64,000 nucleotides of DNA from Halothiobacillus neapolitanus c2 (GCF_000024765.1 NC_013422.1:1755501-1819500); one strand, 5' to 3'. Shown: positions 8,114 to 16,777, counted from the stretch's first letter. Notes: generated from the sequence alone by a model not told the origin. Numbers and translations: made by a program.

Positions 8114-8125
8114 TATACAAGTATA
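8114..8125. promoter_or_regulatory. Candidate operator upstream of the RelBE module
   Basis: TATAC-AA-GTATA is a perfect inverted repeat within an AT-rich stretch (CTATACAAGTATATAAC) about 25 bp upstream of the relB-type start. It overlaps possible -10 sequences and is suited to antitoxin autorepression. Confidence 0.45.
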
Positions 8126-8143
8126 TAACCAAGTCACCGCAAG

Positions 8144-8551
8144 TTATTTATTTTTTATATCCCGACCAGCCACTTGTCCGGCCATGCCGGTGACAACTTG
8201 CGTTACCTGATTGGAATCTGTAGCGGCTTGAGCAGCAGTTTTGCCTTCCAGCAGGCTGCTTAATATCCGGTAGCGCGTAGCTTCGTCGGCAGCCCGGTAG
8301 CGTTCGACCAAGAGTTTTTCTTCAGTTGAAAACGGTTCAGGCTCGCGCCGCCCGGTGAGGGTGTAGAGGACATCGACGCCAAAATCATACAGATCAGAAA
8401 TATTTTCTGCATTCGGGGTGGCTCCACCCTTTTCCCAGTCAATTACTGACCTTCTAGACACACCTAAGCTATCGGCAATCTCACTCTGAGAAAGCCGTAA
8501 TCGAGTTCGCTCTTCTTTAAGTCGAGCACCTATCTGTAATCTTTTTTGCAC
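8144..8551 (-). CDS. Xre-family transcriptional regulator with AGQVAGRD tail
   Basis: Starting at the GTG at 8551 (AAGGG upstream) this is a 135-residue protein; a longer frame reaches 8635 but would cover the operator region. Residues about 5-60 form an Xre helix-turn-helix (RLRLSQSEIADSLGVSRRSVIDWEKG). The rest is helical and ends VTGMAGQVAGRDIKNK. The gene is divergent from the gene at 8628, and a 16-bp palindrome lies between the -35 and -10 of the opposite promoter. It is therefore likely a repressor of that transcript and of itself. The AGQVAGRD tail recurs twice within 1 kb. Confidence 0.85.
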   Translation of the reverse strand: MQKRLQIGARLKEERTRLRLSQSEIADSLGVSRRSVIDWEKGGATPNAENISDLYDFGVDVLYTLTGRREPEPFSTEEKLLVERYRAADEATRYRILSSLLEGKTAAQAATDSNQVTQVVTGMAGQVAGRDIKNK

Positions 8552-8560
8552 ATATAACCC

Positions 8561-8589
8561 TTGACAAGTGCAGAAAACTGCACAACAAT
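8561..8589 (+). promoter_or_regulatory. Promoter with Xre operator between -35 and -10
   Basis: TTGACA at 8561-8566 is a consensus -35. With 17 bp spacing, AACAAT at 8584-8589 is a fair -10. The palindrome GTGCAG-AAAA-CTGCAC at 8568-8583 fills the spacer exactly. Binding of the divergently encoded Xre protein there would block RNA polymerase at the promoter of the gene at 8628. Confidence 0.7.
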
Positions 8590-8627
8590 CACGCCACGCC
8601 CATCCACCATCACAAGGAATGCGTGCC

Positions 8628-9338
8628 ATGAACATCGATCATACCCGCAATTGGGGTAAGGGGCAGCTTTGTCTCGAAATCCCGAATCCCGCCATTTTTG
8701 GTGATTTATTAGAAACAGAAGCGCGTCCGCGCTCACGTTATCGGCGGCAAGAGTCCGCCCGTAACGACGCATCACATCTGTTTCTGGATTTATTCAATAA
8801 CCCAACTGCCAGCGCCAAGGCGCGCAAGCAACGCACGCCACGACCGCCGGTTGACCCCGCGATTGTGCCTGCTTTGGTATTTGCATTCCTGCAAGACGAT
8901 CATTTGACCAAGGCACTGGTGGAAGACCTATTTCATGTGGTGGCCTGCGTTGCTGTATCCACGCGCTGGGCGAGTGAGTGGCCAAACCTTGAGCGCTGGA
9001 TTGATTCGGCATCGATGGATAAAGGCGGCGCGGGATTCTGGTGCGAGGCGGCGGGTTTATACCCCGCCGATTTTTTACCGGCTTTTTGGAAAGGAATCGA
9101 AGCGCAACGGGCAGAGCCGGATCAGGACTTGCGCGAAGTTCGCGCCTACGGTGAAAACCTCGGCGAAATCTGGCCGGTGTATCGGCGTTTAACGATCGAG
9201 CGGAATCATTTTATGTGGTGGCCGTGTGAGGGTTTTGATGATTTGGAGCAGCGAGATGTGGTTGAGTCCGGTGGCCAGTATCAAACTCAAGGCGGTTGGC
9301 GGAGAAGAGCACATCACCACAATTTTGGTTATTTCTGA
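8628..9338 (+). CDS. Conserved-looking protein of unknown function, repressor-controlled
   Basis: The start chosen is the ATG at 8628 (MNIDHTRNW), with AAGGA ten bases upstream and downstream of the strong promoter; an upstream frame from 8568 would overlap the operator. The 236-residue product is soluble, rich in tryptophan and acidic residues (FWCEAAGLYPADFLPAFWKG), with no motif I recognise. The tight control by the divergent Xre repressor suggests a gene needed only at a certain stage, for example early transfer or excision, but this is inference. Confidence 0.65.
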   Translation: MNIDHTRNWGKGQLCLEIPNPAIFGDLLETEARPRSRYRRQESARNDASHLFLDLFNNPTASAKARKQRTPRPPVDPAIVPALVFAFLQDDHLTKALVEDLFHVVACVAVSTRWASEWPNLERWIDSASMDKGGAGFWCEAAGLYPADFLPAFWKGIEAQRAEPDQDLREVRAYGENLGEIWPVYRRLTIERNHFMWWPCEGFDDLEQRDVVESGGQYQTQGGWRRRAHHHNFGYF

Positions 9339-9442
9339 TGCGGGCTATTTCGCTAATTTGAATTCCGAAACCCCTTGCTACGGTATTCAAGCTGAGTGGT
9401 TTTTTTGGTGGTTTTTCCCCCTGTGCGGGTCTGAGGTATGCA

Positions 9443-10912
9443 ATGAAACTTGATCGTGTGAGTTCTTTTAGCTTGGAAGAAGATGATATTTATCACGGTA
9501 TGCCGCAGGAAACTCAGATTTTGTATTTGCGTGGTCTGCGACGATATGCGAACGCGGATACGGGCATTGTGGGCGGCCCGGATCATCGAATCAGTCTGTT
9601 ATCTCTCTCTGAGTTGATTGAAGTTTCCCCTCATCAGGGCATAGCAGGGGTAAAGCCCAACAAATCGAAGGTTCGACGTTTGCTTGGGTGGCTGGAGCGC
9701 GCGGGACTGATTGAGCGCATCGATGATAAGGATGGGTACATTGTGTACTTTTTGCCTTTCGTAAAAAAAACTTATCAACCAGGCAAATACATTTCTTTTA
9801 ATTCTGCTGAGGATGATTTACTTCAAGGGATACCGGCGGCAGCTCAACTTTTGTATTTGCGTGGTCTGCGGCGATTTATGGATTATCGCAGTGCGATTGT
9901 CGGCGCGTCTGTTCGTCGCATCAGCCTCGTGATGTTTAAGGAGCTCGTTGAGGTTTTCCCGCATCAGGGCATGAAAGGCAGCCGTTATAACAAACACCAA
10001 ATTCAACGCTTGCTTGGCTGGCTGGAGCGCGCCGGACTGATTGAGCGCATCGAGGATAAGAAAGGGTACCTTGTGTACCTTTTACCTCTCGCAAAAAACG
10101 AGTTTTATTCTGATGCGCATTCGTCTGAGCAAAAAAAACCCAACGCTATTCACAATGAATCATCAAACAATAAAAAACCGCATTCTGATGCGGGTTTGAA
10201 CGGGGAAAAAACCCCATCAAATGCCCGTCATTCAACAAAACCCGCCACACATCTAAAATCAAATATCAATAATCAAAAAACAACCACCCCTACCCCTCCT
10301 CCCGAAAATCGCCAAGATGTTTCGATGGCCGATTCGGTGGTTGGTGGTGGTGATTCCGATGAACTCAGCGAACCGGTGAAGCATGCCACCCAGTCACCCC
10401 AAACAATCGCAACCCCGAGGCAATCGAGCCATACAGTTGAGCAAACGGTCAAATCGGCTTCTTGGGAAGAAAAATTGATTTTCCCCGACGGGATAGGGGA
10501 TCGTGATAAAACCGCAATCTTCTGTCATTTGAACCGCTGCCCTGCCGAGCAAAGGCAGGCGATCGTTGATGAATTGGCAGCGCGGCGCGGAAGCGTTAAG
10601 TCACCCTCAGGGTATGTTCGCAGGCTCGTGGATTGCGCCCTCAGTGGCGAATTTATCCCCGAGGCAGGCATTCCCTTGGCTGAGGCGCGAGAACGCCGTA
10701 AAAACGATTTCCAAACGACATTGCCTACCCGAAAACCTGCACCGTCTGAGGAAGTCAGCGCGGAAATTGCACGGCTGACCGATGCAATGGTGGCAGCACA
10801 ACGCGCAGGCGATTTCAAACAGTACAGCAGGCTTGGGGCTCAGGTTGGGCGTTTAATTTGCGTGCCGTATAGCATTAATAAACAAGAAATAACTTTCGCT
10901 TTGCGGGTATGA
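9443..10912 (+). CDS. Tandem winged-helix, replication-like protein
   Basis: This 489-residue protein begins with two copies of a roughly 105-residue unit (about residues 7-107 and 118-218). Both contain ILYLRGLRR-like, RISL and RRLLGWLERAGLIERI-like segments, the last being a typical winged-helix recognition region. The middle is low-complexity (threonine, proline, asparagine). The C-terminal 140 residues (EKLIFPDGIGDRDK, VKSPSGYVRRLVDCALSGEF) recall replication or regulatory proteins of integrative elements of the STY4528 type. Function is uncertain; a DNA-binding initiator or regulator of the element is most likely. The two units are also similar at the DNA level, pointing to an internal duplication. 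Confidence 0.6.
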   Translation: MKLDRVSSFSLEEDDIYHGMPQETQILYLRGLRRYANADTGIVGGPDHRISLLSLSELIEVSPHQGIAGVKPNKSKVRRLLGWLERAGLIERIDDKDGYIVYFLPFVKKTYQPGKYISFNSAEDDLLQGIPAAAQLLYLRGLRRFMDYRSAIVGASVRRISLVMFKELVEVFPHQGMKGSRYNKHQIQRLLGWLERAGLIERIEDKKGYLVYLLPLAKNEFYSDAHSSEQKKPNAIHNESSNNKKPHSDAGLNGEKTPSNARHSTKPATHLKSNINNQKTTTPTPPPENRQDVSMADSVVGGGDSDELSEPVKHATQSPQTIATPRQSSHTVEQTVKSASWEEKLIFPDGIGDRDKTAIFCHLNRCPAEQRQAIVDELAARRGSVKSPSGYVRRLVDCALSGEFIPEAGIPLAEARERRKNDFQTTLPTRKPAPSEEVSAEIARLTDAMVAAQRAGDFKQYSRLGAQVGRLICVPYSINKQEITFALRV

Positions 10913-11299
10913 ATAACTACCGAACAGGTGGCCATTGCATACCTAACGAATACCTTTTAGGGTAGTAAATTCGACCAAGCCACCGAAGCGAGGCCAACAA
11001 GACTAATGAAGAGCAAATGTCAATCAAAATGTAGAACTACGCGTCCGGTTCATGGCCGTCGCAGCGAACCGACGTCATTTAGCCGTTCAAATCATCCGTG
11101 ATCTAATGTGTCTTTACATCGCATACAGCGCGAAACCACAATCACACTAACCGCCGAGACGCTTCGTAAGAGTGATCGAGGTGAAGAAACGTTTTACGCT
11201 GCCAACTCGACAGAATTTTTCAGGCTGTGAATCGTCCGAACATGGGGCGATTCAGTTACGATGTATTTGATGAAATTAGCGTATTCCTAAGGTAAGCGA
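10913..11299. other. Intergenic stretch without recognisable gene
   Basis: No convincing reading frame, repeat or RNA gene is seen in these 387 bases. A short inverted repeat (GAATCG at 11229-11234 and CGATTC at 11248-11253) lies about 45 bp before the next gene and could belong to its promoter region. Confidence 0.4.
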
Positions 11300-12763
11300 A
11301 TGAAACGGAAAATCCAGTCCATCCAACTCAACCTCATAAAGCTCGATCAGGAAAATGTACGTTTTGGCGGTGACATCGCCCAAAATCAGCGTGAAGCCAT
11401 TGAGCTCATGATGGCAGACCCAGAGGACGCAAAAAAAATCCTCAAACTGGCTGAACACATAGCATCACATGGACTGGATCCAACCGAGCTGCAACTCACA
11501 ACCCCTGACGAAGATGGCTCTTTCATTGTTCTAGAAGGGAATCGGCGCCTGACAGCACTCAAATTACTCCAGAACCCGGATCTATGCCCCGATGAAAGAT
11601 TGGTCAAAAGTTTTAGGATGGCTCAAGGCAAGCTGAGTCCGAATTCGCTGAATGAGGTCGAATGTAGTGTGGTTCCATCAAGGGCAGATGGAGATATGTG
11701 GGTAGAGTTAAAGCACACCGGGCAAAATGGCGGTGTTGGCCGAGTAAACTGGGATAGCGACATTCGAGATGAACGCAGGGCGCGTCAATCGGGGACTGAG
11801 TCCATTGGTCGCCAGATCCGTAACCTGATTAAAGACAACCCAACCATTTTTACCCAAGACAATATTCGCGACATTTTTGCCATTCCAGTAACAACAATAA
11901 CTCGTCTATTCTCATCCAAACCAGCCCAAGAAATATTTCAGTTGAAAGTTGAAAATAAAGAGATCATCCCTTTGCTGGGCTTAAAGCACATTGCTCCAGC
12001 TCTGGAATTTGCCATTGACCTATTCATGCATCATGGTTACAACGTCAATGACGTCCGAAGCGACGAGGATCGACGACGCTTTGTCGGACGTATCCCTAAT
12101 GAAATTAATCCAGCCAAGCTAGCAGAGCAAACGGAACATCATTACGACACCAAAAACCAAACTGATCCATCAGGCGATATAAAATCGACAGATGCCCCTC
12201 AAGAAAATAAAGACAGGGACTCCGACAGGTCAGGATGGACGGCGGCTGATTCGGAAACAAACACACCAGTGTCAGAGAAGAAGACCAGAGCAAAATCTTC
12301 TTCACGTGCCCGGAAATATCTTCTACCTTGGCCTCTAAACATCTCAAATGCACGAATCAACGAAATATATCGCGAGCTACGCTCAAATCTAGAAGTTGAC
12401 ACATGTCCAAATGCTACAGCCGTTCTGTTCCGTGTATTTATCGAGGTCAGTTGTGACGATTTCTCTCAGAAGCAAAATCAATTAGGAACGCCAGTAACCA
12501 GGGATGACAATCAAAGGCCCATTACCGTCGATGACAAGCTGTCTGCAAAAATCAAAGCTGTAAGCAAACATTTGGCAGACCAAGGAAAAATTGATAAACA
12601 ACACTCAAAAGCAATTTCAAAACGATCGACCACACACGACGCTATTGGTTCGGTGGATCACTTCAACCAATTCGTTCACGGTTCAGCTTCTGCACCACTT
12701 CCTTCAGAACTCAAGGATATTGCGGATGAATACAAACCCATGCTTGTAGCAATCTGGCAGTGA
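11300..12763 (+). CDS. ParB/Srx-domain protein paired with a DNA adenine methylase
   Basis: This 487-residue protein has an N-terminal ParB-like domain (INPxxI-type start RKIQSIQLNLIKLDQENVRF and the signature VLEGNRRLTALKLL at about residues 75-88). The middle is charged and disordered (about 270-350). The C-terminal 130 residues contain FRVFIEVSCDD and a HEPN-like arrangement ending in FNQFVHGSASAPLPSEL. It is not the partition ParB of the element, which lies at 40646. It is followed 67 bp later by a Dam-family methylase on the same strand. ParB-fold nucleases paired with a methylase are often found in defence islands, so a two-gene anti-phage or modification system is plausible but unproven. 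Confidence 0.65.
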   Translation: MKRKIQSIQLNLIKLDQENVRFGGDIAQNQREAIELMMADPEDAKKILKLAEHIASHGLDPTELQLTTPDEDGSFIVLEGNRRLTALKLLQNPDLCPDERLVKSFRMAQGKLSPNSLNEVECSVVPSRADGDMWVELKHTGQNGGVGRVNWDSDIRDERRARQSGTESIGRQIRNLIKDNPTIFTQDNIRDIFAIPVTTITRLFSSKPAQEIFQLKVENKEIIPLLGLKHIAPALEFAIDLFMHHGYNVNDVRSDEDRRRFVGRIPNEINPAKLAEQTEHHYDTKNQTDPSGDIKSTDAPQENKDRDSDRSGWTAADSETNTPVSEKKTRAKSSSRARKYLLPWPLNISNARINEIYRELRSNLEVDTCPNATAVLFRVFIEVSCDDFSQKQNQLGTPVTRDDNQRPITVDDKLSAKIKAVSKHLADQGKIDKQHSKAISKRSTTHDAIGSVDHFNQFVHGSASAPLPSELKDIADEYKPMLVAIWQ

Positions 12764-12830
12764 CAATGACTGATCAACTCCGCCCAAAAATGCTCTCATG
12801 AATATACCAATGGAAATTGGCAGGTAGTAT

Positions 12831-13700
12831 ATGAGCACCAAGGCTTTCTCAACCCCCCTTCGCTATCCAGGAGGGAAAGGTAAATTTGCACATTTCGTAA
12901 AGCAGGTTTTTGAAGCGAACGAGCTATTGGACGGGCACTATGTCGAACCATATGCTGGTGGAGCGGGCGTGGCGCTTGAGCTTCTGTTCCATGAATACGC
13001 TTCCCGTATACATATCAACGATATTGATCCTGCTATTTCAATCTTCTGGCAAGCAGCGGTAAATCATACTGAAGAGCTATGTCGACTAATTCACGACACG
13101 CCAGTCACCATGGAAAACTGGCACCAGCAAAAGCGGGTGTTGTTAGATATTGATCAACATTCAGAAATCGAGATTGCATTGGCGACTTTCTTTCTTAATC
13201 GAACAAATCGTTCAGGGATATTGAAAGCAGGTGTAATTGGAGGATTAGCTCAATCAGGAAAATGGAAGCTCGACGTTAGATACAATAAAATTGATCTTGT
13301 CCGACGGATCAAACTTATTGGTCGCTACCGCGACAGAATTCGGGTGTACAACCTGGATGCAATAGCATTATTAACAGAGATAGTTCCCTCCCTCCCACAG
13401 AAAACCTTGGTCTATCTTGACCCACCCTATTATGAAAAGGGTTCTGGTTTATATCGCAATTTCTATGTGCATGATGACCATGTAAAAATTGCTAACACGC
13501 TCGCTAACGTAAACCATCAGTGGATTGTCTCATACGACGACACTCCAGAAATAAGTAAGATTTATCAAAGATATCGTCAGGACAAATATTTTCTGAGCTA
13601 TACAGCTCAAGAAAAAAAACAAGGGTCTGAGGTGATGATTTATGGCCCGAACATCGCCATTCCAAATCAGGGTTTGCGACAGAACCTAGGCAGCGTGTAG
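12831..13700 (+). CDS. D12-class DNA adenine methyltransferase (Dam-like)
   Basis: This 289-residue protein shows the D12-class N6-adenine methyltransferase motifs: PLRYPGGKGKF at the N-terminus, the AdoMet motif VEPYAGGAGVAL at about residues 37-48, NDIDPAI near 62 and the catalytic DPPYYEKG at about 201-208. It would methylate adenine in a short target, probably protecting the element or its host from a partner nuclease. All motifs are intact. The gene directly upstream encodes a ParB-domain protein on the same strand, and the two are likely expressed together. The recognition sequence cannot be inferred; GATC-type is only a default guess for the family. Confidence 0.92.
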   Translation: MSTKAFSTPLRYPGGKGKFAHFVKQVFEANELLDGHYVEPYAGGAGVALELLFHEYASRIHINDIDPAISIFWQAAVNHTEELCRLIHDTPVTMENWHQQKRVLLDIDQHSEIEIALATFFLNRTNRSGILKAGVIGGLAQSGKWKLDVRYNKIDLVRRIKLIGRYRDRIRVYNLDAIALLTEIVPSLPQKTLVYLDPPYYEKGSGLYRNFYVHDDHVKIANTLANVNHQWIVSYDDTPEISKIYQRYRQDKYFLSYTAQEKKQGSEVMIYGPNIAIPNQGLRQNLGSV

Positions 13701-13739
13701 GGATGGGTGACTAAAATCACCATCAGTGCTTGTACCAGG

Positions 13740-13868
13740 TCAATATTCACTCGAATCCACGTACTTCTCAAAGGACTTAGGGGCTTCCTGTGACGACTTC
13801 GGCATCATGGTATTGAGGTTGCTCACCCAGTGGCGGCGCAAACAACGATCAAGCCCGGAGCGGGACAC
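13740..13868 (-). pseudogene. Fragment of an IS481-family transposase
   Basis: A 42-codon minus-strand fragment reads VSRSGLDRCLRRHWVSNL and continues MMPKSSQEAPKSFEKYVDSSEY before a stop. The SRSGLDRCLRRHG-VSNL segment is characteristic of IS481-type transposases, from memory of the family. Nothing of the rest of the transposase or of its inverted repeats is visible. It marks an old insertion in this debris-rich interval. Confidence 0.6.
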
Positions 13869-13901
13869 GTCCGAGCACAGAGACTCACAATTGCGTATTT
13901 G

Positions 13902-14023
13902 ATGTGTTCATCGAGCTATTCCGATCAGTTCAAGCGCGACGTGAAGTTGGAAAAAAGCACGTCGAAAAGGGTGTAGTTCGCTTTGAACGCACCAGCACTC
14001 ATTCCGATCTTTTCGGCAAATAA
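13902..14023 (+). pseudogene. yafQ-like toxin remnant (deleted and frameshifted)
   Basis: The frame starting at 13902 reads SSYSDQFKRDVKLEK, like the start of YafQ toxins. Within the A-run near 13951 a shift leads into KKHVEKGVVRFERTSTHSDLFGK and a stop at 14021. The segment VVRFERTSTHSDLFG matches the YafQ C-terminus (LLRFERTGTHAALFG in E. coli, from memory). The central two thirds, including catalytic residues, are missing, so the toxin is dead. Confidence 0.6.
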
Positions 14024-14080
14024 ACCTTTGCTTTTGAAGATGGCGATGTCGTTCTGGTTGACTACCAAGACTATCACTGA
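14024..14080 (+). pseudogene. higB toxin 3' remnant
   Basis: Nineteen codons in frame read TFAFEDGDVVLVDYQDYH and a stop, which is the C-terminal strand of HigB/RelE-type toxins that normally precede higA. The rest of higB has been replaced by the YafQ-like fragment, with the junction exactly after its stop codon. The intact antitoxin follows 12 bp later. Confidence 0.7.
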
Positions 14081-14092
14081 GAGGCACCTCCC

Positions 14093-14383
14093 ATGAGCAT
14101 GTACAACCCACCTCACCCCGGTGAAATTTTAAGGGAAGAGGTTTTACCCGGATTGGGTATAACCATAACCCAGGCTGCACAGCAGTTAGGGGTAACTCGT
14201 GCCGCCTTGTCACGCGTGCTTAATGGCCATGCGGCCATATCCCCGGAAATGGCTTTGCGGATCGAGTGCTGGCTGGGGGTGGAGCATGGCGGTCGCGCTG
14301 AGTTGTGGGCGGGGATGCAACTTGACCACGATATGTGGCGGGTTCGACAAAAAGCCATTCAATCTGAGTTAACTCATGTTTGA
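14093..14383 (+). CDS. higA: Orphan HigA antitoxin
   Basis: This 96-residue protein has the HigA signature HPGEILREEVLPGLGITITQ-like start followed by a helix-turn-helix (AAQQLGVTRAALSRVLNG) and the WLGVEHGGRAELW region. A ribosome binding site (GAGAGG) precedes it. HigA antitoxins neutralise the HigB mRNA interferase and repress the operon. Here higB survives only as a 19-codon stub, so the protein is either a plain regulator or a decoy that could neutralise a HigB elsewhere. Confidence 0.85.
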   Translation: MSMYNPPHPGEILREEVLPGLGITITQAAQQLGVTRAALSRVLNGHAAISPEMALRIECWLGVEHGGRAELWAGMQLDHDMWRVRQKAIQSELTHV

Positions 14384-14414
14384 CCCCCACGCTTTCAGGA
14401 GCGTGCGCAGTCAC

Positions 14415-15116
14415 TCAATGATGACTACGCTCATCATTTGTCGCCGCGCCGATATGCACCTTATATGAGCTGATCCAGTCGGTGGCGATTTCATGCTGAG
14501 CTTGCGCTAAGGATATTTTCCCATGACACACCAAGGCATGCAGCCTGTTCTCTAATTTGTCTTTTGCATAACTACCCCAACCGCCGATCACATGATGCGG
14601 CTCTGGCCAGAGGTTTTGAGGGGAGTTGGGCGAACCGCCCAACTCCAAACTGATGAGGTGATCTTCCTCGTAGTCATATAAACGGGTATCGCTGTAGCCA
14701 TATTCTCTGATTTGTGCGCGCTTTAGCTTTTAGGTGTACGCCTCTTTGGGACGAATTGACTTGGTGTAGCCACCACGGCGACAAATCGTCACATCAAGGT
14801 TTTGTTGGGTTACAGCCGTATTGATGGCGCCAGGCGTTAATTTTGGGTTTGGCGTGGCCTGAGATGCGCGTGCTACGGCCGCATAACGACCATCGGCCTG
14901 TATGCCATCGGCGTTGGCTCCACCACCCTGCCCTATTGACTGATTTTGCTCATGCTGGCGCTGATAGTCATTTATCACCCTTTCGCCCTCGTGCGCCGCG
15001 ATGGCACCCGCTGCATAACCTGCGGCATGTTCAGCGATATGGCCAAAAAAACTGGCATGAGCTGTAGGGGATAAAACCACCATGAGCAATCCGGTCATCA
15101 CTGCGTTTTTATTCAT
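14415..15116 (-). pseudogene. Secreted HNH-like protein interrupted by an in-frame TAA
   Basis: The first frame (14730-15116, 128 codons) has a signal peptide (MNKNAVMTGLLMVVLSPTAHA) and ends LTPGAINTAVTQQNLDVTIC...RPKEAYT before TAA. The same frame then continues LKRAQIREYGYSDTRLYDYE, EDHLISLELGGSPNSPQNLW and KDKLENRLHALVCHGKISLA to the stop at 14415. Both halves together make a known small family with an EDHLIPLELGG-type HNH-like core, which normally runs uninterrupted. Apart from one stop codon at 14730-14732 the gene appears intact, so the loss is recent or the stop is read through. The downstream half has no good start. Confidence 0.75.
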
Positions 15117-15197
15117 AGATAATTCTCAGATTAATACTTTTGGATTAATGGGTGGATAATTTCCCCCATCAACCCTTTGATACATTGGTATCATACA

Positions 15198-16178
15198 TTA
15201 ACGTGATACCGATTTTTGGCGTCGATTATTAATTTCAATATCTACCTGTTTTCTCACTTCTGGGTTTTGCTGCATGATTTTCGTGGCTTTGAGTTGATCG
15301 TTCCAATCTTTTCCCATCGCAGGTTTTAATCGGGTTGCATCGGGATTCACCTCCAAAACCCGTTGATGGTAATTATCACCGGCTTTATCTAAATCGAATG
15401 CGGATTGGATTTTCAAACCGTTATTAGTTTGTTCAAGCACATGAGCCTGGAGCTTTTCACGCGATGAGCCAGTTATAGAAACCACAGAAAAATTTCGCTC
15501 TTTGTTTTTATAAGCCATTTCGGCATAACTCACGGCATCGATGGCGGATTCCACATAAACCACGCGCTCAGGTTTGCCGATGTTGAGCGTCCAGAATCCC
15601 TTTTCCCCAGCCACGCCGTGAAACGGTTTTTCACTTAATCCACGCTGTTCAATGGAGCCGTTGTCCAGCGCGAAACAGGCATTCACAAATCCTTGTTGAC
15701 TGACCCCGGCAAAAACTTTGCGCTGTTCGAAAAGCCGATCGACCCAACCGGCAGAAAGTTTTCGATCTTCAACCAAGTAGTCTTTCACTGCTTGGATATG
15801 CTTTGGTTAATCAGAATGCTTAGGCGGTTCGCTGGGGGTGGCTTTGTCTGCGCGATCCTGTTGCTGCGCTCGCTCGATGGCCTGAGGCGTGATTTCTCCC
15901 CCTAATACCTGAGCCGCATTTTTGAATGCCTCCCGATCTTGTTTATCCAGTTGGGATGTTTGCAGCAATTGAACCAAATCCAGTGCACCGCCACCGCCGA
16001 TGCCTATGTCGTGGGCATAGAACCGAGTTTTGGATTGGCGATCAATCGAGAGTCGCCCCACCGGGCTTTTGAACTGGTATTTGGGATCGGAAGAATCGGG
16101 TTCGCAGCCAAATTGCTCCAGCACGGCAGTCAGCGGAATGGCGCGAAGACGGTTGATTTCTGATGCGTCGAATTTCAT
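15198..16178 (-). pseudogene. DUF3991/Toprim primase-like gene interrupted by an in-frame TAA
   Basis: The first part (15807-16178) encodes 123 residues: an N-terminal primase-associated domain (IPLTAVLEQFGCEPD, RLSIDRQSKTRFYAHDIGIG, GGGALDLVQLL). A TAA at 15807-15809 stops it, but the same frame goes on PKHIQAVKDYLVEDRKLSAG into 15198-15788. That part carries the Toprim half (RVVYVESAIDAVSYAEM with the catalytic glutamate, and SAFDLDKAGDNYHQRV with the DxD-like motif). In related mobile elements these halves form one protein that acts with the mobilisation genes, perhaps priming DNA synthesis after transfer. The second part could in theory restart at the GTG at 15788, giving a split two-protein version. 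Confidence 0.75.
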
Positions 16179-16271
16179 CTCGGTTCTCCTGAAAAGTCAT
16201 TAGTGACGCTTCAAGAGATACGTGAACAGGCCGGAATTCAGCCTTCTGGCTGATGGTTTCCTTCCCAAAAA

Positions 16272-16290
16272 GTTTGCGTGCTACGCAAAC
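16272..16290. repeat. Copy 1 of the GTTTGCGTAGTACGCAAAC-type palindrome (variant centre)
   Basis: GTTTGCGTGCTACGCAAAC lies between the RES toxin stop and the primase-like gene. With flanking A and T residues the arms extend to 12 bp. It differs from the consensus in the three central bases. As a hairpin followed by T residues it might also end transcription of the Xre-RES operon. Confidence 0.75.
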
Positions 16291-16303
16291 TTTTAAGCTG
16301 CAC

Positions 16304-16777
16304 TTACTGATTCATTGATTTCAAACGACCATCAAAGACGTAGGGGCCGATGATCGTCATCGTGCAGCGTGAGGCATCAGGGTGCTTCGGGTTGATCAAT
16401 ATATTCCGTTCATAGGGACTAGCAGCCGAAGGAACGTCCAGAAGCAACGATGTGCCACTGGTCACCCAGTTATCGCCGATCTCAGCAAGCAGTCCAGGTG
16501 CAGGATATGTTGACCAATCATCTGGAAGTTGGCCTTCTTCTATTTTTGAGATTGAAGCGTTTTCCGGTACATCAATGGCAATCAAGACGTGAGCTGGAGC
16601 AAATTGCCAATCCACATGAACCAGAACTTCCATAGCTGCCGTGGACACATGAGGCGCAGCATAAACAACTGGGGTTCCTCTGCTGTTCCAGCGGCCACCA
16701 ATGCGCTTTGCTCCTTCTGCCTCATCGTCCAGACTGTCATGTGACCGATTCGCCTTGGCCAGACGCCATAACCTCAT
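16304..16777 (-). CDS. RES-domain toxin
   Basis: This 157-residue protein has the RES signature residues: RLWRL near the start, GGRWNSRGTPVVYAA (arginine and tyrosine), STAAMEVLVH (glutamate) and an LLLDVPSAASPYERNILINP core (serine, asparagine). RES toxins such as ParT, MbcT and similar proteins degrade or transfer ADP-ribose from NAD+, stopping growth. The gene overlaps the upstream Xre antitoxin by 3 bp (TGATG, with the antitoxin's TGA at 16777-16779 and this ATG at 16775-16777). All signature residues appear present. Confidence 0.93.
   Translation of the reverse strand: MRLWRLAKANRSHDSLDDEAEGAKRIGGRWNSRGTPVVYAAPHVSTAAMEVLVHVDWQFAPAHVLIAIDVPENASISKIEEGQLPDDWSTYPAPGLLAEIGDNWVTSGTSLLLDVPSAASPYERNILINPKHPDASRCTMTIIGPYVFDGRLKSMNQ

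Noticed and set aside
14415-14648. A separate 77-residue gene
   Set aside because: It starts at a TTG inside a conserved domain and continues the frame of the upstream gene across one stop codon; it is the 3' part of the same gene.
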